The position numbers and the translations under genes were made by a program. From Paramyrothecium sp. XJ0827 (lineage: Eukaryota; Ascomycota; Sordariomycetes; Hypocreales; Stachybotryaceae), in the NCBI GenBank assembly GCA_020881915.1, contig JAJFPB010000008.1, positions 434,001 through 498,000 of the forward strand: a stretch of DNA of 64,000 bases, written 5' to 3'. The notes under the pieces are model-generated. The model saw nothing but the letters and a program-made list of their open reading frames with translations. It ran no database searches and was not told the origin of the DNA. Of this stretch, positions 51,268-63,200 are shown piece by piece. The stretch's first letter is position 1, and each line of letters begins with the position of its first letter.

Positions 51268-52272
51268 TTACCAGGTAAGATCGTTGGTGAGAGTCAGCTT
51301 CTCCTTCTCCTCCTGCCTGGGTCGCTTGCTCTTCATCTTGATGGCGCGGCCCCTCTTGCGCTTGTTGCCGGCCTTGTCAGTCTCCGATTCGTCGCTGTCC
51401 TCTTCATCCTCCTCCTCGTCGTCCTCCTCACTCTCCAGCCACTCCTCGAGATCCTCGAGCTCGGCGTCGCTCTCATCAATGTCCGAGACGTACTCGACGG
51501 CCTTCTCGCCATCTTCCGAGTCGCTCTCAATGTCCACCTCCTCATCCTCCTCGTCGGAATCGATGCCCTTGTCCATGTCATCGTCGCGCGTGCCCTGGCC
51601 CTCGCGCTCCATGGCGTTGAGGACCTTCTTCCAGATGTCCTCGCTGACGTTGAGCGGTTGGTCGCCGTAGGCACCCTGTCTCAGGCGCTCGACGAGCTCT
51701 CTCTCGATCGTGCGCTCCAGCTTGGCGGCGGCCTCGGCCTTGCGCTCGCGGGTCTCCTCCCTACGCTTGATCTTGGGTGCCATCTTGGGCACCAGCTTCT
51801 CTCCGAGCCGTTCCTCCTCGGCGGCGATCCTGCGCATGCGGATCTGCACCTGCGTCAGGCGCGTGAGCCTCTGCTTGCACTTGTGGATCAGGAACTTGGG
51901 CCAGTAGATGAGCCGCTCGTCGATCTGCTCCAGGGCCTTGGAGTAGTTGTTGGACAGCTTGATGCGCTCCCACATCTTGGACGGCAGGTGGGCTCGCTCA
52001 ATTGTCTTCATGTAGAGGTAGAGCGTCTGCTTGGTCGGGTGCTGCCGCACCGTGGCGTACCGCGAGTTGGCGAGAGGACATGACTGGCGGTTGCAGAGAC
52101 CTGTAACGTTGTACTCGTTCCGGCAAAAGTTCTGCTGCTTCTCGGTTCTGCGAGTGTCGGTCAGTAAGTAGATCCAATTGATCAGGGCCATATTCTGGGC
52201 TGCCACCTACTTCAACTTGAAGGCACAGAACTGCTGGTTGATGATCTGCCAAACGATTTCGTCGGACGCCAT
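51268..52272 (-). CDS. mak16: Ribosome biogenesis protein MAK16
   Basis: Two exons, 52211-52272 and 51268-52147; 313 residues. The start [20 protein letters not shown] is the family signature, followed across the intron by [20 protein letters not shown] with the zinc-binding type cysteines. The [20 protein letters not shown] block is equally diagnostic. MAK16 is a nucleolar factor needed for 60S subunit assembly. The second half is highly acidic (Asp/Glu runs) and ends with a Lys/Arg-rich nuclear localisation stretch ([20 protein letters not shown]). MAK16 and VPS55 are divergent, 644 bp apart. Confidence 0.97.
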
Positions 52273-52916
52273 CTTTGCTTCTGAAGTAGCCCTTCTGGCT
52301 TTCAAATGACAAACAGAACAAAGTCCCTGAAAGGCCCGTCTTCGTCACGCCGCTGGCACAAGTGGAATGTGCCGGTCGTAAAAGTTGTCGTGATGGGAAA
52401 GAAACAATTATTCGGCGGGGCGAGTCTGCCAGGCGCCTTTGCAAAGACTGGGATTTTTTTTCTTTCCCTGGGGTCCATCTTTTTTAGCCGTGCCTTGATA
52501 GGCCCAAGTTCCTGGCCGATAAGCCTTAGCGCCATGTCTTGGCCTCACCGCCTGCCCGTTCCCTAGGCCGGGGAACATGTGCCCGGCGGCGGAACAACAG
52601 GTGCGCCGGGCGACCAGCTCAGCGGCAATGGGCCAGGGCAAAGGCAGCCTGAGCTGCAACGGCCGTGGCTCCATGGGTTCGTCGTCAGACCCGCCGCATC
52701 GCCAGCCAGCTACTACGTAACTCCTCCAGCCTCACACGGTCCATCCTCCTACGCTCATTACCTCTCCGCGCCACGACCGCCCTCCGCCCTTCGCGCAATC
52801 TTGTCTCGCCAGCTTTCTCCTTCGCCGACACCAACCGACACCCCGTCGCGGGGCATCTCCCACCCTACCGCACTATACGCAAGCCGCCAACGTCCCTCCC
52901 TCAACGATAGCCCATC
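52273..52916. other. Divergent promoter region of MAK16 and VPS55
   Basis: 644 bp. C/T-rich near 52780-52910 ahead of VPS55. No supported gene. Confidence 0.5.
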
Positions 52917-53394
52917 ATGCCTACCGCAGGGCTCAAGACCATCATCGCCCTCTCCTTCGTCCTCGCCGTCGGCTTCCTCCTCGTCATCCTCTCGTGCGCC
53001 CTGTGGAAGGTCTACTACCCGCTGCTCGTCGTCGCGACCTACGTCCTCGCGCCCGTGCCCAACTGGATCTGCAGCTCGTGCGCGAACCCGGATGACTTTG
53101 TCGAGAGCTCCGGAGCCGGCATTATCGATGTCGGTCGATTCTTCACCGGCTTCTTCGTTGTCATGGGAATTGGTACGTTTGTTGGTCGTCGGCGTGATCG
53201 ATGGCATGCGTGCCATCATCGCGCAATGCCCTTCGAGATGCAGCTAACCTGTCTGTGCAGCCCTGCCCGTTGTCCTCGCGCACTCCAACCTCATCCAAAT
53301 CGAGGCCATGATCATGTCCGTGGTGGGTGGCCTCTTGATCTACGGAACCATCATCAGCTTCGGCCTGTTCTTCCAGGAGGAGCAGGAATTTTAG
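52917..53394 (+). CDS. vps55: Vacuolar protein sorting protein VPS55 (OB-RGRP family)
   Basis: Two exons, 52917-53172 and 53261-53394; 129 residues. Four hydrophobic segments are evident: LKTIIALSFVLAVGFLLVI, YYPLLVVATYVLAPVPNWIC, FFTGFFVVMGIALPVVLAHS and MSVVGGLLIYGTIISFGLFF. The loops PNWIC and GRFFTGF are typical. The family works with Vps68 in sorting between late endosome and vacuole; the animal homologue is LEPROT. Length suits the family (yeast about 140). The product ends in QEEQEF. Confidence 0.95.
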
Positions 53395-53754
53395 ACGGAA
53401 ACACATCGATGCGCCTTTATTCGTTGATGCGCGTGCAGGATGATCTGTCAAGGGCCGGACGAAAGGGCTGTACTACCGATAGTGTACGATTTTGGAGAGA
53501 GTCACTGGGCATAAGCGGGCAATGAATCACGTTTACGTTTGGTTGGGGTCGAATATAAACAATTCGCATGATATCTTCAGTATGTCCGCTCTATGAGTCG
53601 TGCTTGTATGCACACAATGTTGAACCGCCCATCATAAACCGCATGCATATCCGTTGAGAGATCCATCCAAACTCCTTGCCATCCCCAGGCCCAAACAAAT
53701 GCAAACCAATCCCCGCCCAGCATCATCTCATTGTAAATCGTCTCATCATCTTGT
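53395..53754. other. Convergent 3' regions of VPS55 and the PABA synthase gene
   Basis: 360 bp between two stop codons. No supported coding frame. Confidence 0.5.
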
Positions 53755-56367
53755 TCAAGCCGCGTCCCAGAACGCCCCAAGCGGCCCCCGGAGCTTCGTC
53801 TCCATCTCTTCCCGCTCTCCCTCGGGGGTGCTCAAAATCGTCACAGCTCCGCCAGCGCCAATGTGCCACACCTCTTGCGGCTCGCTCGAGCCTCCCGCCG
53901 TGGCCGTCTCGTCGTCCCACCGGAACATGGTCCTGATGGTGACGCTCCAGTCTGACCTGCCCGTGATGTCCAGGTAGCCCACCACGCCAGAGTACAAGCT
54001 TCGCTCCGTCGGCTCGATCGTCCGGAGGATCTCGCAGCTTCGCTTCTTGGGCGCACCCGTCATGCTGCCGGGCGGAAAGACGGAGCCGAGGACCTCGAAG
54101 CCGCCAACGTTGCTCTTGCCTGCGTGGTGTTGGGGAAGCTGACCATTGACGGCGGTAACCATCTGGAAGACGCTCTCGTACTCCTCCACCTTCAAAAGCT
54201 CAGGCACCGTCACTTTTCCGGGCCCGCAGATCCCGTGGAGGTCATGGCGAACAAGGTCGACAATCATGAGATTCTCTGCTTCCTCCTTTGGGATATGCAA
54301 GATCTCCTCGGCCTGCGCGAGGGTGGAGACAGTCTCCGATTTCCTGACTGTGCCCTTCATAGGCCGCATCGCGCAGAGACCCTGCTCGTCAATGGAGAGG
54401 AATCGCTCCGGCGAGCTGCTGAGCATGGTGGCACCTCCGATTCGGATGAACGAGCCGAAAGGGGCGGGCTGCCGAGCACGGAAAGTCCTGTATATATCCC
54501 AGGGTGCGCTGTTCCGCGGCCGCGGAGACTTGCCAAGTCCGTTAGATCGGACTTGTCCCTGAGGTCGTAGGTATTGAGGTACACTGTCGCTCTGCGGCCT
54601 CAACATGGTGGTCTGCGCCGTCAGGCACAACTCATACGAGTCGCCTTCCGTGATTGCGTCCTGGCACCGTCGCACGTCCTCTTCGTACTTTCGGGGATCT
54701 GGCTTGTTGATCTGTATGTGCTCAACAATCTCATCATGCGGTGCCGCACCATTGGCTACGGGTTTGCCGTCATCTGCGGCGTGCCATACAGATGACCTCT
54801 GCAGCTTGGATGCCAGCGCTTCAGTCCAAGCTTTGCCTTCTGCAGACGGCGCCAGAGCCTGGATGAAAATCGCATTCTCTCTGTGGTCAATGACCACGCT
54901 CCTCTGCACCCATACCATGCACAGATCTGGACGGTCGTGTTGTCTACGGTCGGACCAAGACTCGGGTGTAACGTCGTTCAGGCCCATCTCGTAAGTCACG
55001 TACCCCATGAATCCACCCTTGAACTTGCACGTCGATGCTGGCTCGAAATTGTTCAGAGCCAGCCTCGTCTGCCAGTAATCCGTCAGGAGCCTCCAGATCC
55101 CGGACGCCCCGTATCCTTCGGGTACAACAATGCGCCTGCTACCGTTTGAGGGGCAGCGCATTGTGATGTGGCTGTCGCGCGCACGGTATTCCAACCGCAC
55201 GGCATCCTTAACGTCGAGGGCGATGATGCTCGTCGTAGCCAGCGGGTCGTTCTTCCGGGCACTCGAGGAGTCAAAGATGATGGAGTCGTCCCCGCCCTGG
55301 CCCAGGACCTCTGCAATATCCGCAGTCTCGACGCCCTTCGGCAGTGGCAGCCGCAGGTAGTTGTATTCGTCTTGAGCCGCCCAGCTTTGCGGCTGCGCGA
55401 CGTTCGGGTAGAATTCGACAAGGGCTTTCAGAAGGGAGCTCAGCGTATCCTCGTTCTCGCGCCTCAGCCCCGGCGAGTGCTGGGGCGGTCTCCAACCCCC
55501 GATGGAGCGGCCTTTTTTGGCATTCCACGCCATGGCTTGCCGGAACCAGTTCCGCATGACCTTCTGGGCCGCGGCCTCTGTGCAGACAGACTCCGGGTGG
55601 TATTGCAAGCCCCAGAATGGCTTTCTAGCGTGCTTCACTGCCATCAGGATGCGCTCATCGCCATCTTCTCGCGGCTCGGTTGTCCATGCGAGCGGGATGA
55701 TGTCGGGCGCCCCGGGGGTAGGCAGCCACTTCAAGTCTTCCCACGTCTGTTCGGGGATGCTGTCCTGGCCGATATCTGCGCACAGGCTGTGATATAGCGT
55801 CGCCTTAAAAGGAGGCACACCGGTAAAGATGTCGCCATCGGCGCGACCCAGGTGCTCGATGCGCCTGACCATGCCGTGCAGCCCTCGGTGCAATTTCCGG
55901 ATCCTTCCACCGAAGTTCTGCACCAGGCTCTGGAACCCCAGGCAGATGCCCAGCACGGGGACCATCTGCTCGTCCGCGAGGTCCCATATGTGCTGGAAGG
56001 CGCCGACGTCGGGCGGGTTGAGTGGCGAGCCCGGTCCCGGACCGCAGACGACGGCATGAAATGAGCGCAGCCGCACGCCGAACTGCTCCAGCGTCCAGTC
56101 GGGGGTGGGGTCGGAGGCGAGCGTCTTCAGGTCGATGTGGAGGACGTATACGACGACATCCTGCCCGAGGACCTTGTGCAGGAGCGAGACAATGTTGTTG
56201 GTGAAGGAGTCGTAGGCGTCCAGGAACAAGATCTGGGGGGTCGATGCGCCGTCGGCGGGATGTGACTCGAGCGACCCGTTCAGCTCAACCGCGCGCGTCC
56301 TGTGCGAGCCGTTGCGGCCGCCGTCGACCGAACCGTTCGAAGGGCGTCCATCTGCCGCAATCGCCAT
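53755..56367 (-). CDS. abz1: Aminodeoxychorismate (para-aminobenzoate) synthase, bifunctional PabA-PabB
   Basis: One exon, 870 residues. Residues about 45-285 form the class-I glutamine amidotransferase: nucleophile C142 in LGICLGFQSL, with H257 and E259 in LQYHPESV. The chorismate-binding domain follows, with PMKGT (K671), which fits aminodeoxychorismate synthase (PIKGT) rather than anthranilate synthase (PIAGT), plus NLMIVDLVRHD and FPPGSMTGAPKKRS near the end. It makes aminodeoxychorismate from chorismate and glutamine for folate synthesis; a separate lyase completes PABA. The first 40 residues are low-complexity and look like an N-terminal extension. No mitochondrial signal is evident. 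Confidence 0.96.
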   Translation of the reverse strand: MAIAADGRPSNGSVDGGRNGSHRTRAVELNGSLESHPADGASTPQILFLDAYDSFTNNIVSLLHKVLGQDVVVYVLHIDLKTLASDPTPDWTLEQFGVRLRSFHAVVCGPGPGSPLNPPDVGAFQHIWDLADEQMVPVLGICLGFQSLVQNFGGRIRKLHRGLHGMVRRIEHLGRADGDIFTGVPPFKATLYHSLCADIGQDSIPEQTWEDLKWLPTPGAPDIIPLAWTTEPREDGDERILMAVKHARKPFWGLQYHPESVCTEAAAQKVMRNWFRQAMAWNAKKGRSIGGWRPPQHSPGLRRENEDTLSSLLKALVEFYPNVAQPQSWAAQDEYNYLRLPLPKGVETADIAEVLGQGGDDSIIFDSSSARKNDPLATTSIIALDVKDAVRLEYRARDSHITMRCPSNGSRRIVVPEGYGASGIWRLLTDYWQTRLALNNFEPASTCKFKGGFMGYVTYEMGLNDVTPESWSDRRQHDRPDLCMVWVQRSVVIDHRENAIFIQALAPSAEGKAWTEALASKLQRSSVWHAADDGKPVANGAAPHDEIVEHIQINKPDPRKYEEDVRRCQDAITEGDSYELCLTAQTTMLRPQSDSVPQYLRPQGQVRSNGLGKSPRPRNSAPWDIYRTFRARQPAPFGSFIRIGGATMLSSSPERFLSIDEQGLCAMRPMKGTVRKSETVSTLAQAEEILHIPKEEAENLMIVDLVRHDLHGICGPGKVTVPELLKVEEYESVFQMVTAVNGQLPQHHAGKSNVGGFEVLGSVFPPGSMTGAPKKRSCEILRTIEPTERSLYSGVVGYLDITGRSDWSVTIRTMFRWDDETATAGGSSEPQEVWHIGAGGAVTILSTPEGEREEMETKLRGPLGAFWDAA

Positions 56368-56977
56368 TCTCGGTGGAGCGCAAGCGTACAGCGAAAGAAA
56401 GGACTGCGGGCGAGGCGATTAAACCAGCAAGCCTGGAGATGCTTATACGGAGGGTGGATAGTCACCGACGCTCGATATGGCGAAAGATAAGAAAAAAGTT
56501 GAGGTGGGTCCGCGATCCGATGCCGGGTATTTCCGCAAAAAGCCGGTTCCGGGTCGGCGGGTTCGGCGCCGTTTATGCAGGACAGGAGTCGCCCCTCGAT
56601 CAACCCCAGGCTGACTGGGGGGGCATCGCTACTCCGGGCCCCTTATCTGCATGCAGCCGGGTCGTCATAGCTGAGGACTTTATTTTGGGCATATCACAAG
56701 CCTGGGTCTGCAGTCTGATGACATGCATCATCTGCACGCCATTTTCTGCGCCAGTTCGTCCATGTACCACTGGCAAAAAGCAATGCTGCATCTGCTTGTG
56801 TTGTCCCAGTCAGACCCGATTACTTGGGAGGGGTGTTCGGGCCATGTCTCAATCTAAGACACCGGCTTTTGGGCTCGCTTTGGTCATCAATGTCAATTGT
56901 AGATAGCACAGCGGCTCGCAAATCTATACACTCATACGTCTCTTCATACCACTTCATGTACAACTCTATGCCAACAA
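56368..56977. other. Intergenic region
   Basis: 610 bp between two minus-strand genes: PABA synthase promoter and Trs120 3' region. No supported gene. Confidence 0.5.
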
Positions 56978-59900
56978 TTACTCTCTATCCTTCACAGACA
57001 GTACAAAGGGCTGCCTCGAGTGCCACATCCGTCGCTCCTTGACACCAAGCGCTGCCTCCATCATGGTCTGGGTATCGGACCTTGGTCTTCCCTCTTGCGT
57101 TTCCTTGTCGCTCTTGGCAGCCTCCCATACACGCACCTCCTCTACCGTCGCTGTCAGCTCAAACTCGCCTCTGCATAGTGCCGTGACGCCGATCGAGAAA
57201 TCGTCGCTACCGCCGCCCTCAAGCGTTGGTAGCAGCTGCTGTAGAGTGCCGTTCCATGACAGTTTGCGCGTAAAGTCCAGTGCGACATTTGATGGGCGAT
57301 GGCACAAAGCGGGCATCAGCCTGATCAAGGGGACGATTGGCTGTTTGGTTCGGTTGGTCAGGCGCACAGTCAACTGGGTAAACTCGTCCACAAAGGCCAC
57401 ATTGGTTTGCCCATCTGCGCTGGCACTGTCTCCGACCTGAATCTCGATACCGACTTCATCAATCTTGAGTGCTTCAACCATTCGGGAGGTTACGCGAAGA
57501 GTTCTCAGCTCAACATCGCCCGCTCGTTTCGGCGGTGATGTTGTGCGCCACGTGGCCTTGACTTGGTCCAGAAGCTTCTCACGGTACCAAAATGCTTCTC
57601 GGTTTCGGCGCTCCATGTCTGGTGATATTTTGCTAGTGCTAACAACAAACTGCCGCTTCTGCGACGGTAAGAGGCTGGGAATGGAGGCGTGCGGGTCTTC
57701 CAAGTATATACGCTTGATGGGTAGAATGATCCTGCTCGTATTGCCAGGCAAGATGCTCTCTTCAACGGCCATGCCACCCTCGCTCTCAAGTCGGATGCTC
57801 ATCTGACTCGGCCATGCGTTCCGCAAGTCCATGGACAGGAGACAGTACTCCTCGGGCTGTCCAGGGTTCGCTGCCGTGGCCATGCGATCGAGTACAGGTT
57901 GTGGTATCTGGCCCAAGATTGGCAGCGTGTCCAGCCGCATCAACTCCACGCCAGCATTGACCGTTACCGTCAAGTCGACGGACACTTGCCGGGTGTAGAA
58001 TTGTTCCGTGACTTGATCTCTAGGCACGCCCAGGTGCGTGTAGTCTACCTGAATTGTTGCGCTTGTGAGCCCTGGCTTGCCCAGAATCTCAAACTCGAAA
58101 GTTGCGTCGCCGCCGGGCGCAATGTCTTGTTTTTCGTTTTTCTTCAATAGCCGTAATGCCGGTCTCTTGGTAAGTACATATTCGTACTCGTGCAGCTCGG
58201 CTGGCGTCGCGTCTCGGTTGCTGAGCGCGGCCTGCAGTGGCTCCTGGGTGGAGTCTTTGAACGAGAACAGCATCAAATCGACCGGCGTAGACGCCAGGTT
58301 ATGTAAGGTGACTGAGAAGACTTGTTTCTCCCCTTCAAGAATCATAACTGATGATTGTGGAAGTGTCGACGACTTGACAATAACTAGAGGCTGTGCGTCA
58401 ATGACCTTCAGGCTTAAAGAGTCAATCTCTGGCTGACTCTTACCGAGGCCGCCTATCGTCAAGGCTTCCTCGAGTGACGCCATGCCAGGTTCCTTGACTT
58501 TCTCGCTTCGCGACGGTGACCAAGGCTTTGGGAATACCGGGAATCGCCGCTCCCTGCAGCCCTGGACCTTTACCAGTGCACCGGTGACTTTGAGCGTTCC
58601 TGGCTCCTTTGGGCGTCCCTTGAGTCGCAGCAGCTGCGTGCGGTAGGGACCTAGGACAATGGTTTCGGGAATGGCCTCGAAATCGACACCTTCCGTGGAC
58701 AGACGTATGCTCTCAATCTCAACCTCGACTTCATAGGTATTCTGTAGTGTGATGTGAAAGTTTGCTAGCTCACCGGCGATCAGCGAGCTTTCAGCTGTCG
58801 CCTCGTCGGGCTTCTTGAGGAACGGGTTGTAGATGAAAGGATTAACACCTTGCGACGACCTGTCAATCGATGCACCAGGCAGTGCGCTTGGTGCGTGGGG
58901 AATAGGCGTCCGTGATCTCGGCAGCGGCTCAAATTTGAGCCCGCGGACCATGAATTCATCCCAGTACTCTGCTGTTAGATGGGACAGTGCTAGGCGCTGA
59001 ACAAGAGCCGCGGTCCGAGTGATGTTGGTGGCCAGTCTGTTTTGCTCCTCTTTGCTGATCCGTGGCGAGGCATCCTCTCGCCGTGGTCCGGGGACGATAC
59101 CCGATCCCGCTGTACGTAAGAGATCGCCCGAGTATTTGAAGACACCATGGAAATCTGGCAAGGCTTCGGAAAAGTTAATGCAAGCTCGAAGAATGTTGAG
59201 CTTGATATCTGGGAAACCGAAGAATCTCGTAACCGACTGGGCGTTGATGCGAGCAATTACCGCCTCATCCGAGTCATCGTTCCTCTCTGTGCCAGGACTG
59301 GACTCTTTCGTGCTCATGTCGAATCCCACAACGCCGTATGATCTGCATAAAAGTCCGAGGAAAGCCTCAATACCTTGTTCTATATCTGCTTCGGTAAGAT
59401 CAAGAGCAACCGCTCCATTACTCTGATCAGCACTGGGGAGGGCCGAGAGAAGTCCTGCAGCAGGATGTATACCAGCGTCAGCCGCGCCTCTTGTCCTTGC
59501 TTCCACCAGACCTCCGATTAACACGGAAATAAGCTCGCGCATCACCATGGCTTTCTTCCGGTGGTATCCCAGGGGGCCGAGTACTGAAGCTATGCCGCTC
59601 AGAATAGAGACGCGGTCAAGGTTCGTAAGCAATTCGGTCCGGGTCGACGGGAACGCCTTGAATAGAGTGTTCACAATCAGCTGCCTCGAAGGCGTAATCA
59701 TGTGCCGCGGCGACGTAGTCAATTGCTTAGCAGGCATGCTGCCAGCGACAATCATGTCGAGAGCCTCGAAATTTAGCTTTCCGTTGCAAATATGCATTGC
59801 CGCAAGGATCTTGGAGAATCGTATTGTGGTCTCCGATAGTGGAAGGGGCGGTAGGTTCTCCGAAGAGACCCTAGAGTACAACCCCAAGATGCGATCTAAG

Positions 59901-61330
59901 AGCCCTGGCAAGATCTTCTGGAGAGCAGCAAGGCATCTAGGCTGACTGGAATCTACCAGCTCCGGCTCGGCCTTCGGCGGCATACTATTCGGGCGTTCCT
60001 CGACGGGGAAGCAGACTGCAGGAATCTGAAACTCCAGCCTAGACCAACCTAGCAGGAAAAGATTGAGGACAATGAGTTCCAGCGCCTTTCCGTGCCATAT
60101 ATGGTCGTTCATCGGCCTTGCTGCAGCGGCAGCCTCGCTGAGCTCTCGCAGCGAATCCGTCCACCGTCCCGCCTGGAGGTACATTGACCCAATGATGACG
60201 GCAACGCGGCTCTTGCCTTTGATGCGCCATCGATCGTTCGCACCACCAGGGCCAAAGCCTTGCACAGGGACCCGATCGCGGCTCTCGTCTCGAGCCACGT
60301 CCATTGTGTCGGGCACTGAAGGCTTCCGTTCAGGGGTGGAAGGTTCACTACCGGTGCCATTCCTGAAGTCGTCGGCGCCCATTGGCGGGTTGGATAGGCC
60401 ACTCTTGACTGGTGTTGACGGCCGCCCGGGCGTGGAATTGCTGGAACCCACAGCGGGACGCGATGGCACTGGTGGCATAGACATGCGCGCTTGGTTCTTG
60501 TCCAGTATGCCGCTCGCCGAGCTGGAGCGTCCATTGTTAGGTATTGAGAATTGGGAGTTCCTTCGGAGCATTCTCCTTGCGGCCTCTTCTTCATCTGTGG
60601 AAGCTGCTTTCGCAACCAGGTAGTGCCCCGGGGAGTCGACTGAAGACATGCCCTCAAAAGACCGAGCCAGGGTGGTCATCTCGGCCAGTAGCAAGGACGA
60701 CATGTCACACATGACAGTCTTCATTGTTGTCCGTTTACAGTCCTCCGCCGGCGGAATGGCTGCAATACCTTCAGGGATGGGTATCTCGGCATCGGCTGGT
60801 GGCACGTAATCGAAGATGAGTACCCGGTGGACGAGAGCTTTAGGGTAGAGATCCCGCAAATCCTCCAGCTCCTGATACAGGGCGCGGATGTTGTTCTCGA
60901 CGGCGGTGCGGGCCAAGCCATTTGCGGAGTGCCTTTTGCTGAAAGACGGGTCGTACAATTCCCTGCCATCGGCCAAGGCCACCACAGCCAGAGGTTCTCG
61001 GTAGAGGTCGAACGGCGCGAGCGCCAGGTGAGACGGCGGAGGGAAGTGTGTTACGAGATCGTATAGGATGGCACCATCGGGGAATGCCAGCGGAGAGAAG
61101 GTATCTGCGTAACCGGTCAGCGCCATCATCTCATGAAACCGGGTTCGTCAAGGAAGCTCCTTACTCCTGTGAGGCCGGCCATCGGCGGTGATGTCGCGCA
61201 GGTGCACGACATGTTCGCTGTGAAGCCTGTCGACGAACGAGGTAAATCTATCGGCTTTGATCGGACCAAGTGGCAGCAGTAGTGCCTTGACCCTCGCAGG
61301 AGCGATGGGGAGCAGAGGATCCAAGCTCAT
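56978..61330 (-). CDS. trs120: TRAPPII complex subunit Trs120 (HypA)
   Basis: Two exons, 61165-61330 and 56978-61104; 1430 residues. Exon 1 gives MSLDPLLPIAPARVKALLLP to ADGRPHR and joins in frame to NTFSPLAFPDGAILYDLVTH, then PPPSHLALAPFDLYREPL, which is the family N-terminus. A Ser/Pro-rich insertion lies about residues 250-330, then YLQAGRWTDSLRELSEAA, TPR-like. The C-terminal half contains Ig-like beta domains typical of Trs120 and TRAPPC9. TRAPPII activates Rab11 (Ypt31/32) at the late Golgi; in Aspergillus HypA is needed for polarised growth. No premature stops. Confidence 0.95.
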
Positions 61331-62500
61331 GGTAGCACTGTGTGTCCCTGGACATGGTTCAAGGGGCCGAGGGGAGGTTAAGACATGTCCAAAGGGACGG
61401 ACCGTCTGTAGCGTGGTGAAGATACGTGGGGATCAGGGGTGGACGCGACCGCATGCACCGAAGCAGCTGCTCTTGTTTGCGTCGCGTTGGAGGTGCTGGC
61501 GCTGGCTCAGGAGCACTCGTGGTTTTGTCGGTGTCGAAGAAGCTGTCGCATGCAGGCCAGCCACTACCGTTAGCTGTACGTTGCGTTACACTTGGGATTG
61601 AGCCCTTGTATCGCATGGGGGCCATGGGGGCAGCGTGAGGTACGTACCTCCCCACACCCGCACCGCATCCTCGCGCCAGAGCGAGGTTACGGGTAAGTAC
61701 CTTGGAACGGCGTAGGACCCTGAATCAACGATAGGGGAGGAAAGATAGACGACGTTCGACGTTGATGGACGCAGACTGAATTGAGAACTTCAGAAAACTC
61801 AAGGCCCTATATAATGTCCATCCGCAGCCGTCTACATTGTGGACAAATGACGAGGTCGTCTGCCGGCCAATTAAGTAAACAAGCCAAAATAAAATAGGAG
61901 AGCCCCTTGTGAAGACTTATCTCGAGATGCGCAATGAAGCTGAGCTCAACCATCCGTCTTCGTTTGCCTGCTCTCATGCACCTACAGTATCACGACTGTG
62001 CTAAGCGCTTGCTCGACTCTATACGGACTGGCACTCTATCACACTGGCACTTTTGGGCATGTAGACAACAGTTGTTCCTCACGAGTTCGCGACGAGCCCT
62101 CGTTTTATTTGGAGATGTCTGCACCGATAACCCAGCAAGCCAGGAGTGGAAATTATAATTTCTCATATGAGTACCTGTAAATCATTCAGGGAGGCCATGC
62201 GTTACTTTCAATTAGAAATTTGCTGTTCGATATGACAATCCCAGCTCCGTGCCCTAGTACAAACTATATTGCCCCCGGAATATAACATATCGATGTCCCA
62301 TACTCCCATCAAATACCCATAGGGCCCAGTGGCTGCTAGGAGTCCAGGCGGTTGCGAAGATCAGTGATTTGGAGCATGGAAGCTGTTGCCCTTGATAGCA
62401 GGCAATATATGTCGGCTCCTAATACCGACGCGATCTTATAAACGGGTCAAACAGCAAACTACATGTCTGACTTTCCGAAGGGCATGCCACGGAAGAGCGT
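61331..62500. other. Intergenic region upstream of Trs120
   Basis: 1.2 kb. The first part is G/C-rich promoter DNA; beyond 61.8 kb it becomes A/T-richer. A 14-bp palindrome GAGGTACGTACCTC lies at 61637-61650. No supported intact gene. Confidence 0.5.
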
Positions 62501-63200
62501 GTCCCTGTTTCTTTTCATTTGTTGGATCTCGAGGTTATTTCAGTTCGAAAAATTGTTCCGTTGTCAAATGAGAAGCCTATCGTCACCCAGATTGGGTTTG
62601 CGATTCTTGACACACGAGAGGTTTTCCCATCCCCAAATGATCTGAGAAATGTCATCTCAGTTCGCTTTTGTATCATCTCTGATTTAGGACAACCTTATAG
62701 ATCTGGCCAAGCCAACAAAAAAAGGCGATGCGTCCTCGCAAAGCCACAAGGCATCATCCAAGACTACATTCCTGCAATGATCACACAAAATCTCCGAATC
62801 CGTGACAAAAACAAAAAGGGGTCGCTAAGGAACATTGCCTTGGCTGGTCAATCTACCAAGGAAGATCCCAAGCTTATACAATATCTTGGCCTGGATGTGG
62901 CCGATGTTGCACCAATATCAATAATTATCGACACACATCTTCTGGTACTTCATGTCCTATCTCCCTACCGTCCAAGAAACTTGACTTTGATCTGGAGAGA
63001 ATTTCTCTTTGGTTGGAGTTTTATTGCATCTTGGCTGTTCCCTCAATCTATCAGAGCTCCACAATGCCGTGAATGACGCAGGACACACCACGCATGCTTT
63101 GCTTCTCCTTGCTATAAGACACGCGGCAAATCATATATCCGGGCTCGGATTGGGTAAACGAAGAAGACTGGAGACACTGAGATTGATGGTGTTCGAGATA
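62501..63200 (+). pseudogene. Degraded Gfd2/YDR514C-like RNase H-fold (DEDD exonuclease-like) gene
   Basis: One frame from about 62513 to 62975 reads HLLDLEVISVRKI, then PIVTQIGFAILDTREVF, and later IALAGQSTKEDPKLIQYLGL and IIIDTHLLVLHVLSP, matching motifs I and II of this family. The following conserved block KKLDFDLERISL is in a second frame (about 62967-63003), and LLHLGCSLNLSELHNAVNDA, containing the H...D motif III, is in a third (from about 63009). No GT-AG intron of normal size explains both changes, so two small indels are likely. No ATG is evident at the start. The family is expanded in fungi and of mostly unknown role. The family name is from memory. Confidence 0.55.
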
